Assembly: GCA_937863625.1 (NCBI GenBank)
Contig: CALMGO010000436.1
Span: 1-12,714 of the forward strand
Source of the DNA: an uncultured bacterium
Lineage (GTDB): Bacteria; Planctomycetota; DG-23; SLPQ01
Direction of reading: 5' to 3'
Length of the DNA stretch: 12,714 nucleotides
Shown: piece by piece, positions 7,218 through 12,714 of the stretch
Position numbering within the stretch: the first letter of the stretch is position 1
Layout: each line of letters opens with the position of its first letter
The notes under the pieces: generated by a model
What the model saw: the letters and a program-made list of their open reading frames with translations, nothing else
The model's database searches: none
Told to the model about the DNA's origin: nothing
Made by a program: the position numbers and the translations under genes

Positions 7218-8033
7218 ATGAGGCCCGCTCTGATGATACCGAAACTGCGCAGAATCGAACTCCTCCTGCCCGTGCTCGTGATATTGCTTCTCGTCGACAC
7301 CGGCTGCAATACCCGCCCCTATGTCACCCAGGAGCGCTGGAATCGCGGCCTCGTCGTCATCCTCCCCGGTATCGAGGGGCCCAGCGTCCACAACGCCAAT
7401 ATCCGCCGCGGACTCTACGACGGCGGACTTCCGTATGCCCTCGAGATCTACAACTGGCACGGCGGCAAATTCGGCCCCTATTACGCCTTCGACGAGCCGG
7501 AGGCCCGAATCCGCGCCGGCGAACTCGCCGCCCATATCCGCCGGTATCGACGCGAATACCCGCAGAGGCCTGTCTTTGTCGTCGGCCACTCAGGCGGCGG
7601 CGCCATCACCGTCTTTACCGCTGAGGAGTTCGCCGCGGACGTCCCCCTTGACGGAGTCATGATGCTTGCCCCGGCTCTCAGCCCCTATTACGACCTGACG
7701 CGCGCGGTGGCGGGCGCCGGAGGGCATATCGTAAACTGTTGCGCGCCAAACGATTACTTCCTGAAGTCTCTTACCTCCGCCGGGCGCAATTTTGACGGCG
7801 AAAAGGGCGACACCGCAGGGCAGGAAGGCTTCAAACTCCCCGAAGACGCTTCCGTCGAGACCCGCGAGGCCTTCACGCGCCTCGTGCAGATACACTGGAG
7901 CCGCGACATGAGACAGGAGTCCAACCGCGGCGGCCACAACGGCTGGACCAACCCCTCCTGGATAGCCGCTACGATCGTGCCCATCATCGACGACTGGGCC
8001 GGCATGCCGATTTCCAGGGGCACCGAGGATTGA
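7218..8033 (+). CDS. Membrane-anchored alpha/beta hydrolase (lipase/esterase-like)
   Basis: The protein has 271 residues from ATG 7218. After a basic N-terminus (Lys9, Arg11, Arg12), residues 14-26 are a strongly hydrophobic run ending at TGC (Cys30). It may be a lipoprotein signal, but Asp27 at the -3 position breaks the usual lipobox, so a membrane anchor is equally possible. The alpha/beta hydrolase core shows LVVILPGIEG (45-54) as the oxyanion strand-loop, VFVVGHSGGGA (119-129) with nucleophile Ser125 in G-H-S-G-G, and LDGVMMLAPALSP (144-156) as the next strand. The acid may be Asp179 (in NDYF) and the base His240 (in GGHNGW), though His227 is an alternative. The substrate is unknown. It has its own promoter and lies 117 nt before the WD40 gene; co-transcription is uncertain. 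Confidence 0.85.
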   Translation: MRPALMIPKLRRIELLLPVLVILLLVDTGCNTRPYVTQERWNRGLVVILPGIEGPSVHNANIRRGLYDGGLPYALEIYNWHGGKFGPYYAFDEPEARIRAGELAAHIRRYRREYPQRPVFVVGHSGGGAITVFTAEEFAADVPLDGVMMLAPALSPYYDLTRAVAGAGGHIVNCCAPNDYFLKSLTSAGRNFDGEKGDTAGQEGFKLPEDASVETREAFTRLVQIHWSRDMRQESNRGGHNGWTNPSWIAATIVPIIDDWAGMPISRGTED

Positions 8034-8035
8034 CT

Positions 8036-8059
8036 TTGACCGTCATTAGTATTGGTCAA
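8036..8059. repeat. Inverted repeat TTGACC-N12-GGTCAA after the hydrolase
   Basis: Perfect 6-bp arms (8036-8041 and 8054-8059) start 3 nt after the hydrolase stop. The right arm is followed by a T-rich GGTTTGTTGTTTTC. It could be a weak Rho-independent terminator, although the stem is short and the 12-nt loop is large, or a protein-binding dyad for the WD40 gene. The sequence does not decide between these. Confidence 0.4.
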
Positions 8060-8108
8060 GGTTTGTTGTTTTCCCATCCGTTTTATACGGAGTAGGTGAG
8101 GCGCTGTT

Positions 8109-8136
8109 GGCGTTGCCGACGTGGGCCGGCGACGCC
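8109..8136 (+). promoter_or_regulatory. Stable leader hairpin just upstream of the WD40 gene
   Basis: GGCGTTGCCG (8109-8118) pairs with CGGCGACGCC (8127-8136) over 10 bp, including one G-U wobble at 8114/8131, with an 8-nt loop. The ribosome site AAGGG (8141-8145) begins 5 nt after the stem, so in RNA the hairpin could influence ribosome loading. GC-rich sequence makes chance hairpins common, so the role is inferred. Confidence 0.4.
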
Positions 8137-8150
8137 GGAAAAGGGTAGCC

Positions 8151-9764
8151 ATGGCAATCTCGGTAAACTGCCCTGCCTGTGGTAAAGCAGTCCGTTTCTC
8201 TGAAACCGCCGAAGGCAAAAAGGGCGCCTGTCCTCACTGCGACACCTTCATGGTCGTTAGTTCCATGCACGCCCCCGTCGAGAACGCCACCGAAACTCCC
8301 GCATGGAAGGAAGGCGACGTCTTCCCCGCCGTCTCAGGTCACAAAGGCGCCGTCAACTGCGTCACCTACAGCCACGGCGGCACGATAGCCCTTTCCGCCG
8401 GCGACGATGGCACCGCGCGTTTCTGGGATATCTCCTCAGGGCATGAGACCGCCCGCTTCATCGGCCACGAAGGGGCGGTTCGCTCAGTGTCGCTCAGCCC
8501 CGATGGTAATTTCGTCCTGACCGGCGGCGCGGACGGCTCCGTAAGGCTCTGGAGAGTTGCAAATGCAAAGTGCGTCAGGGTGTTCCAGGGCCACGAGGGA
8601 GAGGTCACATCGGTCGCGTTCTTTCCGGGGGGCGCATTTGCATTCTCGTCAGGCATGGATGGCGCCGTGCGCAAATGGGAGCTCGTCACTGGCAAATGTC
8701 TCCTCGTTTACAAAGGCCACAAAGGTGGCGTGACTTCGATGGCGCTCGACCCGCAGGGTAAATTCGTCATCTCCGGCGGCCTCGATGGCCTGCTCATGAC
8801 CTGGCGCATCGACAAGGCCAAACGAATCGCCAAACTCAAAGGCCACGGCGGCCCGGTCCGATGCCTGGCCTTGAATCGCGACGGCGGCATCGCCATTTCC
8901 GGCTCCGACGACCTGAGCGCTATGATATGGAGCATCGCAAAGGGCAGGCGCGTTAAACTCCTCACCGGCCATTTCGTGAGCGTGACCTCCGCTGCCATAG
9001 ACTTCGATAACACCCGCGCCGCCACAGGCTCCGCCGACTGGGCCCTTCGCGTCTGGGACGTCGACACCGCAAAGCCCCTCTTCAAGCTCGAGTCCGAGCG
9101 CGACAGCGTCACGGCCCTTGCCTTTCAGCCCGGCACCTTCGAGATACTTGGCGGTTACTCCTCCGGGGCCTTGAGACTCTACGACGCGCAGTCCGGCCGC
9201 CTCATGGATACCCTCGGCGGCGACGCCTCAAGCGTCGATACCAGGTGCCCCTCATGCGCAAAGTTGTTTGCAGTTCCAAAGGCCTTCATCGGCAGGAAAG
9301 GCCTCTGCCCCTGGTGCAGCGCCGCCTTTGCCGCCGGCGAATATTCGCCCGACAAATCCACCGAGACGCTCACCCGCGCCAAGGCGCTTTTCTCGTATGG
9401 CAAAAAGGCCGAGGCCCTCGCGCTCTTTGACGAGGCGATTCTCCTTCAGGGGGACAATCACGAGGCCATACTCCACGCCATCATCTGCCGCAACCACGTG
9501 AGCGCCGACCTCCAGCAGGCTGGCAAGCACTCCGACGCCGTAAAGATGCTCGAAAGGGCGCTGAGGCTTTTCGCCTCGGACAAGGCATGGCCCACCGCGA
9601 TTTACGCCAACGCCCGCCAGCAGGCATATACTGCCGCTTTCCTCGCCGGCAAGACCTGCCGCTACAACCTCTCCGATATCCCCTCCGCCGTCAAGTTCTT
9701 GAAATACGCCCAGCAGTTGAATAACACTCTCGACGTCCAGGACATGCTCTCTCACCTCTCCTGA
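8151..9764 (+). CDS. Zinc ribbon - seven-bladed WD40 propeller - zinc ribbon - helical repeat protein
   Basis: The protein has 537 residues and no signal peptide, so it is probably a cytoplasmic scaffold. Residues 7-30 are a zinc ribbon (CPAC, 16 residues, CPHC). From about 63 to 356 there are seven WD40 units, each opening with a GH or equivalent and closing with W-D or W-x; FWDI (91-94), VRLW (131-134), VRKW (173-176), MTWR (216-219), MIWS (258-261), RVWD (300-303) and RLYD (342-345) mark the ends of the blades. A second ribbon follows at 366-389 (CPSC, 16 residues, CPWC) with the same spacing as the first. Residues 404-537 are helical and TPR-like (KALFSYGKKAEALALFDEAI and DAVKMLERALRLF). 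ATG 8151, with AAGGG 5 nt upstream, is preferred to GTG 8121, which would add Arg-rich residues and begin inside the leader hairpin. Binding partners are unknown. Confidence 0.9.
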   Translation: MAISVNCPACGKAVRFSETAEGKKGACPHCDTFMVVSSMHAPVENATETPAWKEGDVFPAVSGHKGAVNCVTYSHGGTIALSAGDDGTARFWDISSGHETARFIGHEGAVRSVSLSPDGNFVLTGGADGSVRLWRVANAKCVRVFQGHEGEVTSVAFFPGGAFAFSSGMDGAVRKWELVTGKCLLVYKGHKGGVTSMALDPQGKFVISGGLDGLLMTWRIDKAKRIAKLKGHGGPVRCLALNRDGGIAISGSDDLSAMIWSIAKGRRVKLLTGHFVSVTSAAIDFDNTRAATGSADWALRVWDVDTAKPLFKLESERDSVTALAFQPGTFEILGGYSSGALRLYDAQSGRLMDTLGGDASSVDTRCPSCAKLFAVPKAFIGRKGLCPWCSAAFAAGEYSPDKSTETLTRAKALFSYGKKAEALALFDEAILLQGDNHEAILHAIICRNHVSADLQQAGKHSDAVKMLERALRLFASDKAWPTAIYANARQQAYTAAFLAGKTCRYNLSDIPSAVKFLKYAQQLNNTLDVQDMLSHLS

Positions 9765-9789
9765 ACCCCGCCAATCCTGTTCATGTAGG

Positions 9790-9926
9790 GTGGGGCTTGC
9801 CCCACGCGGATTCCTTGCTCTGCTTCTGCGGAACGTCCCGATCTGTCGGGACAGGGACGCACATTTACCCGCCTTTGGAGGTTTACCCGCCCGTGGCGGG
9901 GGCGTGCGCCAGCCTGTTTGCACGCC
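9790..9926. repeat. Cluster of four hairpins after the WD40 gene
   Basis: The 335-nt gap 9765-10099 carries no gene I can support. Its first half holds four hairpins: GTGGGGC/GCCCCAC (9790-9805, 2-nt loop), GTCCCGA/TCGGGAC (9835-9852, 4-nt loop), CCCGCC/GGCGGG (9886-9900, 3-nt loop) and GGCGTGC/GCACGCC (9901-9926, 12-nt loop). TTTACCCGCC occurs twice, at 9864-9873 and 9882-9891. None is followed by a T run, so they are not classical terminators. The pattern resembles REP/BIME-like extragenic repeats. Confidence 0.65.
9799..9815 (+). repeat. Left copy of a 17-nt direct repeat
   Basis: GCCCCACGCGGATTCCT matches 10607-10623 at 16 of 17 positions. The two copies bracket the small lipoprotein gene. 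Confidence 0.7.
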
Positions 9927-10011
9927 GGGGACTTGACGCAACTTGCCTGCCCACGATTTGAACTGTCGACCGAGCCGAGAACGAACCGCCAAGGCACATC
10001 GAGGTTTTCGC

Positions 10012-10040
10012 TTGCAAGGCATTGACTTGTATGCTCTAAT
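10012..10040 (+). promoter_or_regulatory. Sigma70-like promoter for the small lipoprotein gene
   Basis: TTGCAA (10012-10017) and TCTAAT (10035-10040) are separated by 17 nt; the -10 matches five of six consensus bases, the -35 four. The predicted start near 10047 gives a leader of about 50 nt that contains GGGGG upstream of ATG 10100. Confidence 0.5.
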
Positions 10041-10099
10041 GACGATGTGCAGTCAAACGTCACGCATATTCGATCTTTTTTGGTCATATTGGGGGTGCC

Positions 10100-10444
10100 A
10101 TGGCAAAACACATTACGCAACACTTAGTACTCGTCATTGCTTGCCTCGTCCTGGTCGGCTGCATGAACATGCCGACACCACCTTCGCAAATCACGGGTTC
10201 GTACATGAGCACCTTGAATTATGAGGAGTTCGACGAGGTGCGCCTAGCGGCAGAATTGGATTCGCTGACAAGGCGAGAAGCCCAGTTAGTGGTTGCGCAG
10301 GAGCAAAGAATTAAGACAAGCAAGATGCAGGCATTCTGGTGGGGTTTCGGGGAGGGAGATGGCATAGAGGCAAGCGAATTGGCAATTGTTCGCGGCCAGA
10401 AGGAAGCCGTTCTCCGCGCCATGCAAGCCAAAGGATACAAGTGA
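10100..10444 (+). CDS. Small lipoprotein, low-GC for this window
   Basis: The protein has 114 residues. Lys3, a hydrophobic run and LVGC form a clear lipoprotein signal, with Cys21 as the lipidated residue. The mature part runs SYMSTLNYEEFDEVRLAAEL, then a charged helix with SLTRREAQLVVAQEQR, then QAFWWGFGEGDGIEASEL and a C-terminal helix ending KGYK. From memory this matches a widespread family of small uncharacterised proteobacterial lipoproteins with an S-Y-x-S-x-L-x-Y opening, a short hydrophobic or glycine-rich centre and an E-L-x-x-x-R-G-x-x-E-A ending. Members usually have a Cys after the opening Tyr and another at the C-terminus; neither is present here. Function is unknown. GC is close to 50% over 10201-10380 compared with about 65-70% in neighbouring genes, and codons are mixed. 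It lies alone between two repeat-rich gaps, which suggests acquisition. Confidence 0.85.
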   Translation: MAKHITQHLVLVIACLVLVGCMNMPTPPSQITGSYMSTLNYEEFDEVRLAAELDSLTRREAQLVVAQEQRIKTSKMQAFWWGFGEGDGIEASELAIVRGQKEAVLRAMQAKGYK

Positions 10445-10482
10445 ATGTTTACGTAGAGCCGCGCCTCTTTGCCCCGCCGCTC

Positions 10483-10670
10483 CCGGTGTGTGGCACCGGT
10501 GGCGCTTGTTCTTCGTAGTTTACCTCGCCTCTGGCGGGCCTCTGCGCAGTAGAATGCCACGAGTGTGAACGACCGACGCTGGTCGTGTCCGTGCAAGTTG
10601 GACCCTGCCCCGCGCGGATTCCTCGCGGTGTCTATTCTGTCGTGTGTCACGGCGGGCTTGCCCCGCCGTG
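10483..10670. repeat. Hairpin-rich segment after the small lipoprotein gene
   Basis: The 364-nt gap 10445-10808 carries no gene I can support. It has four hairpins: CCGGTG/CACCGG (10483-10499), CGCC/GGCG (10526-10536), ACGACC/GGTCGT (10569-10586) and CACGGCGGG/CCCGCCGTG (10648-10670, 9-bp stem). The element around 10519-10538 (TTTACCTCGCC, then GGCGGG) resembles the TTTACCCGCC units at 9864 and 9882. The last hairpin shares the GGGCTTGCCCC-type core of 9793-9803. The first hairpin may help end the lipoprotein transcript, although no T run follows it. Confidence 0.6.
10607..10623 (+). repeat. Right copy of the 17-nt direct repeat
   Basis: GCCCCGCGCGGATTCCT differs from the left copy at 9799-9815 only at the sixth base. 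In the left copy this sequence is the right arm of a hairpin plus its tail; here the hairpin's left arm is missing. Confidence 0.7.
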
Positions 10671-10699
10671 CGAACTCATTGCCTCTTGTAACGACGCAT

Positions 10700-10709
10700 C
10701 CCCCCCCCC
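10700..10709 (+). other. Run of ten C, potentially slippery
   Basis: Ten consecutive C lie 9 nt upstream of the putative -35 box of the HAD gene. Such tracts change length during replication and are error-prone in sequencing. The run is outside any supported coding region. Confidence 0.8.
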
Positions 10710-10718
10710 GAAAACGTC

Positions 10719-10747
10719 TTGACGCGAGACCCCTTTTCGGGTACCCT
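10719..10747 (+). promoter_or_regulatory. Possible promoter for the HAD-PFK unit
   Basis: TTGACG (10719-10724) is a good -35 box and is followed after 17 nt by the weak -10 TACCCT (10742-10747). The leader would be about 55 nt. A 9-nt direct repeat, CTTTTCGGG, at 10733-10741 and 10768-10776 overlaps the spacer and the early leader and could be an operator. An alternative -10, TGTAAT (10785-10790), has no -35 and is too close to the ribosome site. Confidence 0.35.
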
Positions 10748-10797
10748 CAAGCCCTCTCGGTTTCGGTCTTTTCGGGCACGCAATTGTAATCTCATAC

Positions 10798-10802
10798 GGA
10801 GG
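10798..10802 (+). promoter_or_regulatory. Shine-Dalgarno site fixing the HAD start
   Basis: GGAGG stands 6 nt before ATG 10809. The same frame is open back to a TTG at 10719, but those 30 codons cover the promoter region and have no ribosome site. Confidence 0.8.
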
Positions 10803-10808
10803 TGTTGG

Positions 10809-11954
10809 ATGCTGTCTCACAAACTCGCCCTTGACGCGCGCGCCCGCGCTATCGCAAAAGATTGCGGACTCGACCCCGCCGCGGTCCTTACGACCGCACA
10901 GGGTATCCTCGACGCCGCAACGGCCAATTTCCTCGATATGGCCGGCGACATCGTCATCGGCCTCGATGTTAACGGCCCCATCGTTGCCGTCGACAATAAT
11001 GACCTCATGCCCATGCCCCACGCCAAAGAGTGCGTCGAATACCTCATGTCGCTTCCGAATATCACCGTCGCCCTCATGACCGGCTGGGACCTCTCCTCCA
11101 TGACCTTCTTCCGCGAGGAAAGGCTCGCCCTCTCCGGCCTCGGCATCGTCGGCGAGTACGGCATGGTCTACAAAAACGGCGACGACGTCACATTCATCTA
11201 CCCCTATAACGAAAAGGAAGCCCTCGGCTTTCTCCAGACCGCCATCGACATCGCCGCCGATGCCGGCATAAAGTTCGCCATCCAGGGTAACTACTCCTCC
11301 GGCGTCGGCCCCGTCATCGTCGAGGCCGACCATAACGGCCACCTCTTCGAGCATCCCCTCGTCAAGGGGCGCATCCCCACGATTGAAAAACTCTACAAGG
11401 AGACCGCCTCGGAGTCCGAGTGCGAGTTCAAGGACTCCAAAGTCTATTTCAGAAACACCGTCAAGAATTTGAAAGGCGTCTTCACTGCTCTCGCCCGCAA
11501 GCACCCGCTCATCTCCGTGCGTTTTAAGAGGGTCGAAGGCAACCTTGTGAGTTTCGAGATGGATTCCAAAGACAAGCCCGGCTTCGCCTTTGCCGACCTC
11601 GAAAAACTCGGCGACGCCCTCAAGGCCCGCACCGGCCGTCGCTGCATGGTTTACGAAGATTTCGGCATTGATTGTTTTGCCAAGGCCGTCGATGACGGCG
11701 ACTACTACAAACAGTCCGGCCTCAATGCCTACGGCATCGATGTCCTCCGCGGCAAGCCCTTTGTAAAGATTATCGTCGGTGACAAGGCCAACGACGCGCC
11801 AAAGGTCTTCGAGGGTACGCTCTTCTGCCCCCAGACCGGCACCCAGGCCGAAAAGTACGCTGCAGAAAACAAAATACCGTCGGCCTCCGTCGGCGATGTG
11901 AGGGATTTCGCGCTGGCGCTCGGCGCCATCCGCGGCTCGGTACAGGCTTCCTAA
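10809..11954 (+). CDS. HAD-superfamily phosphatase-like protein with a D-x-N first motif
   Basis: The protein has 381 residues and no signal peptide, so it is probably cytoplasmic. A helical N-terminus (1-47) precedes HAD motif I, DIVIGLDVNGPI (47-58). Asp53 is the expected nucleophile, but the residue two further on, normally an Asp acting as acid/base, is Asn55. Motif II is VALMTG (87-92, Thr91). Motif IV is IIVGDKAND (321-329), with Asp325 and Asp329 as metal ligands and Lys316 or Lys320 as the motif III candidate. The long insert between motifs II and IV suggests a type II cap, as in sugar phosphate phosphatases. It ends with tandem stops (TAA 11952, TAG 11955), 24 nt before the phosphofructokinase. 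Sugar phosphate hydrolysis is the simplest guess; reduced activity, phosphate binding or regulation are alternatives because of Asn55. Confidence 0.8.
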   Translation: MLSHKLALDARARAIAKDCGLDPAAVLTTAQGILDAATANFLDMAGDIVIGLDVNGPIVAVDNNDLMPMPHAKECVEYLMSLPNITVALMTGWDLSSMTFFREERLALSGLGIVGEYGMVYKNGDDVTFIYPYNEKEALGFLQTAIDIAADAGIKFAIQGNYSSGVGPVIVEADHNGHLFEHPLVKGRIPTIEKLYKETASESECEFKDSKVYFRNTVKNLKGVFTALARKHPLISVRFKRVEGNLVSFEMDSKDKPGFAFADLEKLGDALKARTGRRCMVYEDFGIDCFAKAVDDGDYYKQSGLNAYGIDVLRGKPFVKIIVGDKANDAPKVFEGTLFCPQTGTQAEKYAAENKIPSASVGDVRDFALALGAIRGSVQAS

Positions 11955-11978
11955 TAGACACCCAATCTGGAGCATACG

Positions 11979-12714
11979 ATGGCAAAAGGTAATGCGATAA
12001 TAGGTCAGTCCGGCGGCCCCACAAGCGTCATCAATTCCAGCCTCGCCGGCGTCATCACCCAGGCCAAGAAAGACAAGAATATCGGCAAAATCCTCGGCAT
12101 GCGCTGGGCTATCGAGGGTTTCATGCGCGGCGAGGCCATGGACCTCACAAAGGAATCCGCCGCCACCGTCAAAGGCCTCGTCGGCACGCCTGGCTCCGCG
12201 CTCGGCTCCTGCCGCCACAAGGTCAAAGACGCCGACCTGCCCGTCATCCTCGAAACGCTTAAGGCCTTCGATATCCGCTACATGTTCTTGATCGGCGGCA
12301 ACGACACCATGGACACCATCCATCGCGTCGAGGCATACTGCGCTAAAGAGGGTTACGAACTCTGCGGCGTCGGCATCCCCAAGACCGTCGATAACGACCT
12401 CTTCGGCACCGACCACACCCCCGGATACGCCTCCGCCGCGCGCTACACCGCGCTCAGCGTCCTTCACGCAGGCATCCTCGCGCGCGACATGCAGAAGGTC
12501 GACCAGTTCGTGATATACCAGTCCATCGGCCGCGACGCAGGCTGGCTTACCGCCGCCGCCGCTCTTGCTAGAACCGCCGACCCCGGAAGCGCCCCGCACA
12601 TTCTGCTTTTGCCCGAGCGCGCCTTCGAAGTTGATAAGTTTGTTCAGAAGGTCGAGGACACCTACAAGAAATACGGCTGGGTCTCGATTGCCTGCGGCGA
12701 AGGCGTCAAATACG
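11979..12714 (+). CDS. pfp: 6-phosphofructokinase, PPi-dependent type by signature (3' end outside the window)
   Basis: The frame starts at ATG 11979 with GGAG 6 nt upstream and stays open to the window edge, giving 245 residues of a protein usually above 400. The enzyme phosphorylates fructose 6-phosphate to the 1,6-bisphosphate in glycolysis. GQSGGPTSVINSSLAGV (9-25) is the N-terminal phosphate loop. IGGNDTMDT (105-113) and IPKTVDNDL (133-141) contain the residues that separate PPi from ATP enzymes: Asp109 and Lys135 stand where ATP-dependent enzymes have glycines (GGDGS and PGTIDND). Asp138 is the catalytic base, and SIGRDAGWL (182-190) carries the substrate arginine. Using PPi makes the step reversible. 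It follows the HAD gene by 24 nt with no terminator between, so the two are probably co-transcribed. Phosphate donor use is inferred from residues only. Confidence 0.93.
   Translation, partial: MAKGNAIIGQSGGPTSVINSSLAGVITQAKKDKNIGKILGMRWAIEGFMRGEAMDLTKESAATVKGLVGTPGSALGSCRHKVKDADLPVILETLKAFDIRYMFLIGGNDTMDTIHRVEAYCAKEGYELCGVGIPKTVDNDLFGTDHTPGYASAARYTALSVLHAGILARDMQKVDQFVIYQSIGRDAGWLTAAAALARTADPGSAPHILLLPERAFEVDKFVQKVEDTYKKYGWVSIACGEGVKY

Noticed and set aside
9933..9961. TTGACG at 9933 as a second promoter for the lipoprotein gene
   Set aside because: No acceptable -10 at 16-18 nt; the TTGCAA-N17-TCTAAT pair nearer the gene is better.
9943..10224. A 93-codon plus-strand frame ahead of and inside the small lipoprotein gene
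   Set aside because: It overlaps the lipoprotein signal region in another frame, has no ribosome site and covers the promoter of that gene.
10219..10650. A 143-codon minus-strand frame
   Set aside because: It is antisense to the lipoprotein gene and runs through the hairpin repeats; its composition follows the repeats and shows no domain.
9790..10670. CRISPR array
   Set aside because: Repeats are short, imperfect and irregularly spaced, there are no unique spacers of constant length, and there are no cas genes.
10647..12599. A 650-codon open frame on the minus strand across the HAD and PFK genes
   Set aside because: It is codon-aligned with both plus-strand genes, which share a frame. It stays open because TTA, CTA and TCA codons are rare in this codon usage. 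The plus strand has conserved motifs and ribosome sites; the minus reading has neither.

Overview
The window is a GC-rich bacterial chromosome segment, dense with genes and strongly biased towards C- and G-ending codons. Every complete gene with a clear start has a Shine-Dalgarno-like sequence. An N-terminal zinc ribbon fused to a WD40 propeller, a PPi-type phosphofructokinase, and exported beta-helix and small lipoprotein genes together suggest a planctomycete-like organism (Planctomycetota or a neighbouring candidate phylum). This assignment is inferred from gene content only; there is no rRNA or tRNA in the window.

Layout. Positions 1-602 (+) hold the 3' part of a TIM-barrel sugar phosphate isomerase/epimerase. 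It converges on an exported beta-helix protein (698-1984, -), and a perfect 13-bp hairpin (646-674) lies between the two. Upstream of the beta-helix gene is a tightly packed minus-strand housekeeping block. In transcription order it is dinG-type helicase (5118-7073), argD-type aminotransferase (3831-5012), rph (3115-3831), a small lipoprotein (2702-3118) and rdgB (2088-2705). The last four genes overlap by 1, 4 and 4 nt, and argD has a good promoter of its own in the gap after dinG. The helicase is divergent from a membrane-anchored alpha/beta hydrolase (7218-8033, +); each has a sigma70-like promoter in the shared 144-nt gap. Next comes a 537-residue zinc ribbon-WD40-zinc ribbon-helical repeat protein (8151-9764, +).

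Positions 9765-10808 differ from the rest. A small lipoprotein gene (10100-10444) with clearly lower GC and mixed codon use lies between two hairpin-rich non-coding segments that share short repeats (a 17-nt pair with one mismatch, and a TTTACC-CGCC-GGCGGG family). This looks like a repeat-flanked insertion. After a 10-base C run, a two-gene unit begins: a HAD-fold phosphatase-like protein whose first motif reads D-V-N instead of D-x-D (10809-11954), followed 24 nt later by the 5' part of a phosphofructokinase with PPi-type signature residues (11979 to the window end).

How the genes relate. rph and rdgB are RNA maturation and nucleotide-pool cleaning functions that often sit together; here an unrelated-looking lipoprotein is translationally coupled between them. 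The HAD and PFK genes probably form an operon for sugar phosphate metabolism. I see no CRISPR array, transposase, integrase or obvious defence system. The most unusual items are the twin-ribbon WD40 protein, the D-x-N HAD protein next to PPi-PFK, and the repeat-flanked lipoprotein cassette.
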